Position numbers and translations under genes: made by a program
Shown: piece by piece, positions 60,870 to 64,000 of the stretch
How positions within the stretch are numbered: the first letter of the stretch is position 1
Layout: every line of letters starts with the position of its first letter
Source: Reticulitermes lucifugus
Taxonomy: Eukaryota > Arthropoda > Insecta > Blattodea > Rhinotermitidae
Assembly (NCBI GenBank): GCA_026260175.1
Contig: JAKCWW010000329.1
Coordinates: forward strand, 28,529 to 92,528
Direction: 5' to 3'
DNA length: 64,000 bases
Notes under the pieces: model-generated
Seen by the model: only the letters and a program-made list of their open reading frames with translations
Told to the model about the DNA's origin: nothing
The model's database searches: none

Positions 60870-63380
60870 TTATACTGTTCTGTACCTTTCGTGGATGACG
60901 TGCTGATGCCTTGTGCCTGTTGTCAGTGGTTATATTACTTTCAGTATACTTTCCATTTCTAACCAACAATGCCATCCTTCAATGGCTAATGGAAGGATGA
61001 TGACAAGCCTCCTGGATGCTTAAATTTTGCAAGGAAGTCACTAATGTCATAAATTTGTTTCAGTCACAACACAGATCTACACTTTGCTTCATTACATGCA
61101 GACAGCAGAGCTGTAAAATACAATGTCATTGCATGTGTTGTGAGTAGGCCTTGAATACTACTCCAGGACATGTCAAAGAACAAATCTGAGCCCCCCCCCC
61201 AAAAAAAACAACTCCCATTGTGTTGAAATTTCATGATACGCTGCAGTGGTTTGCCTAGTGTTTGGAATCTGCATAGAACTGCTGAAACATTCCATCAGAG
61301 CTCTCCTTTGGTTTCTGTAGTGACTCACATAAACATATTTTATTCCATGAATATTTTCCTGTGCAAATTCATGTACATTTGGTGACATTATTTCTACCTG
61401 ATAAGGAGCCTGAAGACTTGCTATGGCTGCCTACTGTTTTGTTGTGCCACTTACAGCATCACAAGGACTTATTCCATGACTGGTGACAAGGAAATGTCAC
61501 TCTACAGCAATTCTCATGATTCTGACAAAATGTTTTCTGTTTGTATACTGAAGCACAACAGCTTTCTCACACCCCTGTCCATTATCTTGGTATACTGAGT
61601 GACATATTCTGAAAATAATAAAATATGCTTGTTACATGTGCCATGTAGTCACTAATGGTGAGGAAACTGGCTTTGGTTGAGATGGAGTTTTGGGTTGATG
61701 CATATACAGGGTCCTTATTTTTATTTAACTGGCATTTGTCATGCACTGCCGTTACTCCGCCATGTATGTGGGCAATTAGCAAGTTAGCTATGTTAATACA
61801 GTAAACAACTGACAGGGAATGGCAACTGATGATTGTCATATAAAATAATGAACCCATATATTACAGTAGGATGAAGTGTTAACTGGTCATTGGACCAGTG
61901 ATAACCATACACTGCATTTTGAACAATAAAGTAGTTATTTTCTGCAAAATATAGTGATAAAAGACATTTATGTTCATTTAAAATTTCTTTGCATTGGGTT
62001 ACAACTTCAGCCTGATGTCAGGCTACAAAACTGAGGATGAAAGTTGGCTCAAATCTTACGAACAAAATAACCAATTCTCAGCATGGAACAGCAGCAGCCA
62101 TTAATGCTGAATGTTCTGTTATCACCCACTGTCTATATATGATATCATATCCAAATTTCAAAACTGTCTATTGTAGACAGTGTCTTGCATAGTATATCAA
62201 ACCTACAGCAGTTTCTGCACTGCGGTAAGGCACACATTTCACTTTCTGTTGGGCACACTGTTTTTTAAAGAGGGTTTCTTGGAGTGAAGTATACTCTGTG
62301 GTGTATTCCTTGGGTCATTAGGGTTAGGTTACCATGAATCACAAAGATATGTACAGCATGTGTCACTCTTGGCACCTGTAAGCTGCAGTATTTTGAACAA
62401 AGTTCTACAAAATTGGAAAATCCAACTGAAATAGTTTGATGTTTCACACAAAATGCTAAATGCCACATACAGTTCTGAAGATTTCACAACACTCATCTCT
62501 TTCGCACATGGTCTCAGTGTGTAGTTTCTTTAAGTTTCTGTATCATATAGATTCCTTCTTGTCAGGACACAGGCAACTGTACTTATCATTCTTATGAAGT
62601 TGGATGACTGTACAAGTGCATGAGACAAAGGCTGACCTTTCTTTTTCACCTTTAGGAAGAATGCGACACGTTTTCTGCACAGTTCATTTTTCCACAATGT
62701 ACTCAGGAACACCATATGGCAATGATCTTGTTTATTGAGCAGCTATGGGCTATCAGTGAAATTAACCTCACTTTTCCTGCTACTGTCAGACCAGAGTGAA
62801 TTTTCGACATTTTGAAGGAGTCTCTCATTTTGTTCGTCACAGTTAATCGATTTGAAGTTTTCATATCCAGTATTCCCTAGCTCCAGCATACCACACGGCA
62901 TTTTGTTGAAGTTTATCCTTTACAGCTGAAGACACCTGTTGCAATTTCCATACAAAGAGCAATATTTTGTTCTCTTCTCATCATTTCTGTGTTATAGGTG
63001 AAACATGCACTTAAGAGAATGAAGCATTTATAATGTTTTCCAGTCCTGTGAACAGCATCAGGTGTGAATGTTGATTCATTCTGAGGCTCATATGATTCTT
63101 CACTGCTGTTTAATTTTTGTATAACAGTTTAAACAAAATGACTGCCCTGGTATAAGTGAAGAATGTTCTACATGGTGTGAAAATTGTAGTGACACCATGT
63201 GCAGAATTTTCCTCATACCTGCTTTGTCTCTCTGGTGAGGACTGCAAGTTTCCTCCAAATGAATGTGTATATGTACTACTATGATAAATTTCTGATGATG
63301 TAAACACACCATTTTCCACTGATACAGTTTCCTTAATCTCAGCCAGAGCAAATTTCTGTCATCTGATAAGTTCAGAACAT
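60870..63380 (-). pseudogene. Decayed transposon-type ORF (widespread multicopy invertebrate family)
   Basis: The minus strand, in shifting frames, gives an N-terminal CCSPHQRDK-like/GMRKILH...LIPGQSFCLNCYTKI zinc-type segment near 63100-63260. Next come CPDKKE, SVGFSNFVELCSKYC and HAVHIFVIHGN (62265-62450). The C-terminal part is HFLVTSHGISPCDAVSGTTK, ASLQAPYQVEIM and EFAQENIHGIKYVYVSHY (61270-61480). This order matches a repeated family I remember from Hydra, aphid and beetle genomes (LxPGxKxCxxC; FSKFAELRPKYC; HFFATSHGKGACDG). Its many stops mean it is non-functional. Terminal repeats were not identified. Confidence 0.62.
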
Positions 63381-63639
63381 CTTAAAGGCCAGCAGAATTA
63401 GGTAATGTTACTTTGGGTTAGTGTGTGTTGGGTGCACCTAATGAAAAGATCTCCATTATGCTTCTTTACTCTTGAAATGTATAATTAATAATCATTAGGT
63501 ATGGAACACAAGAAATTCCCGAAACATAATACTGCTGTAATGCCACCTTCATTTTAAATTCTATTGCAGGCATAATCAGATATTAAAAATAGCACATACG
63601 TAGGCCGAAGCTGTTTCCAAATTTTAGGTTATGTTAGTA

Positions 63640-64000
63640 GTAGTAGTTCCTTCAGGTCGCAAGCGACCCCCTGGTGATACCATTGGATTTTCTGAGCAAG
63701 AGGTACACGGTCTTGCTATCCCTTAGTCGTTTTCGTTTTGTCGTTTCCTATTTTCCACGGCCTTGTAGATCAGGTTCCTCCATTGCGTTGTTTTGCGTGG
63801 CATTTATGGTGTCATGCCAGTTCATCGTCATGGTTCTTCGTATTTCGTCCGTCCATTTTGTCCGCTGTCTTCCTCTTCTACTGCCGTCAATCCTAATATC
63901 AAATCTTTTTCCAGTGAATCTGACGTGCGCATTGTGTGTCCGAAATATTTCAATTTGCCTATTACTGCTAAGGTTTCTAGGGAGTGCCTGGGCTTAATTT
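63640..64000 (-). mobile_element. Non-LTR retrotransposon, 3' end, cut by window edge
   Basis: The minus strand reads RHSLETLAVIGKLKYFGHTM then RTSDSLEKDLILGLT, followed by a WTDEI-like and a WRNLIYKAVENRK piece, then SCSENPMVSPGGRLRPEGTT. This is the tail of an endonuclease/reverse-transcriptase polyprotein. The ACT/TAC trinucleotide run at its 3' end (forward GTTAGTAGTAGTAG) is a typical non-poly(A) tail. It continues beyond the window. Confidence 0.75.

Noticed and set aside
63110-63351. Zinc-finger-like gene at the right end (minus strand)
   Set aside because: The Cys-containing segment belongs to a longer, frameshifted transposon relic rather than a host gene.

Overview
The window is a piece of a large, AT-rich, repeat-filled insect nuclear genome. 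All protein genes have introns with GT-AG boundaries. The proteins are typical of arthropods (conventional PKC, dynactin p25, CIAO3/NARFL, an apolipoprotein D/Lazarillo-type lipocalin, a Josephin deubiquitinase). About half of the space between exons is old transposon debris. tRNA-derived SINEs, jockey-type non-LTR scraps and the lipocalin sequence fit a polyneopteran insect, most likely a termite or cockroach. That placement is inference, not proof.

Layout, left to right: (1) 793-980, minus: first coding exon of a conventional protein kinase C; the rest of the gene lies left of the window. (2) 1452-4581, plus: complete DCTN5 in 4 exons, head-to-head with PKC across about 470 bp. (3) 6265-11213, minus: complete 6-exon phytanoyl-CoA dioxygenase-family (PhyH) gene of 273 codons, tail-to-tail with DCTN5. 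(4) 13883-23281, plus: 5-exon Schlafen-like AlbA_2 gene. Its second intron holds a same-strand 350-codon exon-like ORF resembling the middle of augmin subunit HAUS3. (5) 24402-33501, minus: complete 9-exon CIAO3 (486 codons), tail-to-tail with the Schlafen-like gene. (6) 33600-39140: repeat-dominated spacer with a degenerate jockey-type retrotransposon, two tRNA-headed SINE types, a 120-bp-arm palindrome and a hAT-type element with a perfect 8-bp target duplication. (7) 39141-47914, plus: complete 4-exon lipocalin (201 codons). Its first intron contains a degenerate Mutator-like transposase relic split by a hAT-type MITE. (8) 53014-57063, minus: complete Josephin-domain gene in 4 coding exons with an unusually long C-terminal tail. 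(9) 57100-64000: no host gene recognised; a nested SINE, a decayed transposon ORF on the minus strand (about 60870-63380) and a non-LTR 3' end cut by the window edge.

The host genes are unrelated housekeeping or signalling genes (kinase signalling, dynein adaptor, cytosolic Fe-S assembly, lipid carrier, deubiquitinase) and show no operon-like cooperation. The most unusual content is in the repeats. One dispersed foldback family has at least 14 copies. Several copies, and two otherwise different palindromic elements, share a hairpin framed by CTGANGA and GAAA whose stem bases change in compensating pairs. This resembles, but does not fully match, a hammerhead ribozyme core. Penelope-like elements are known to carry hammerheads, and the longest copy also has a short reading frame reminiscent of the Penelope GIY-YIG C-terminus.

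Exon ends were placed by hand from codon phase and splice consensus. Family names come from memory of family motifs, not from searches. There are assembly gaps at 38470-38621 and 53618-53667.
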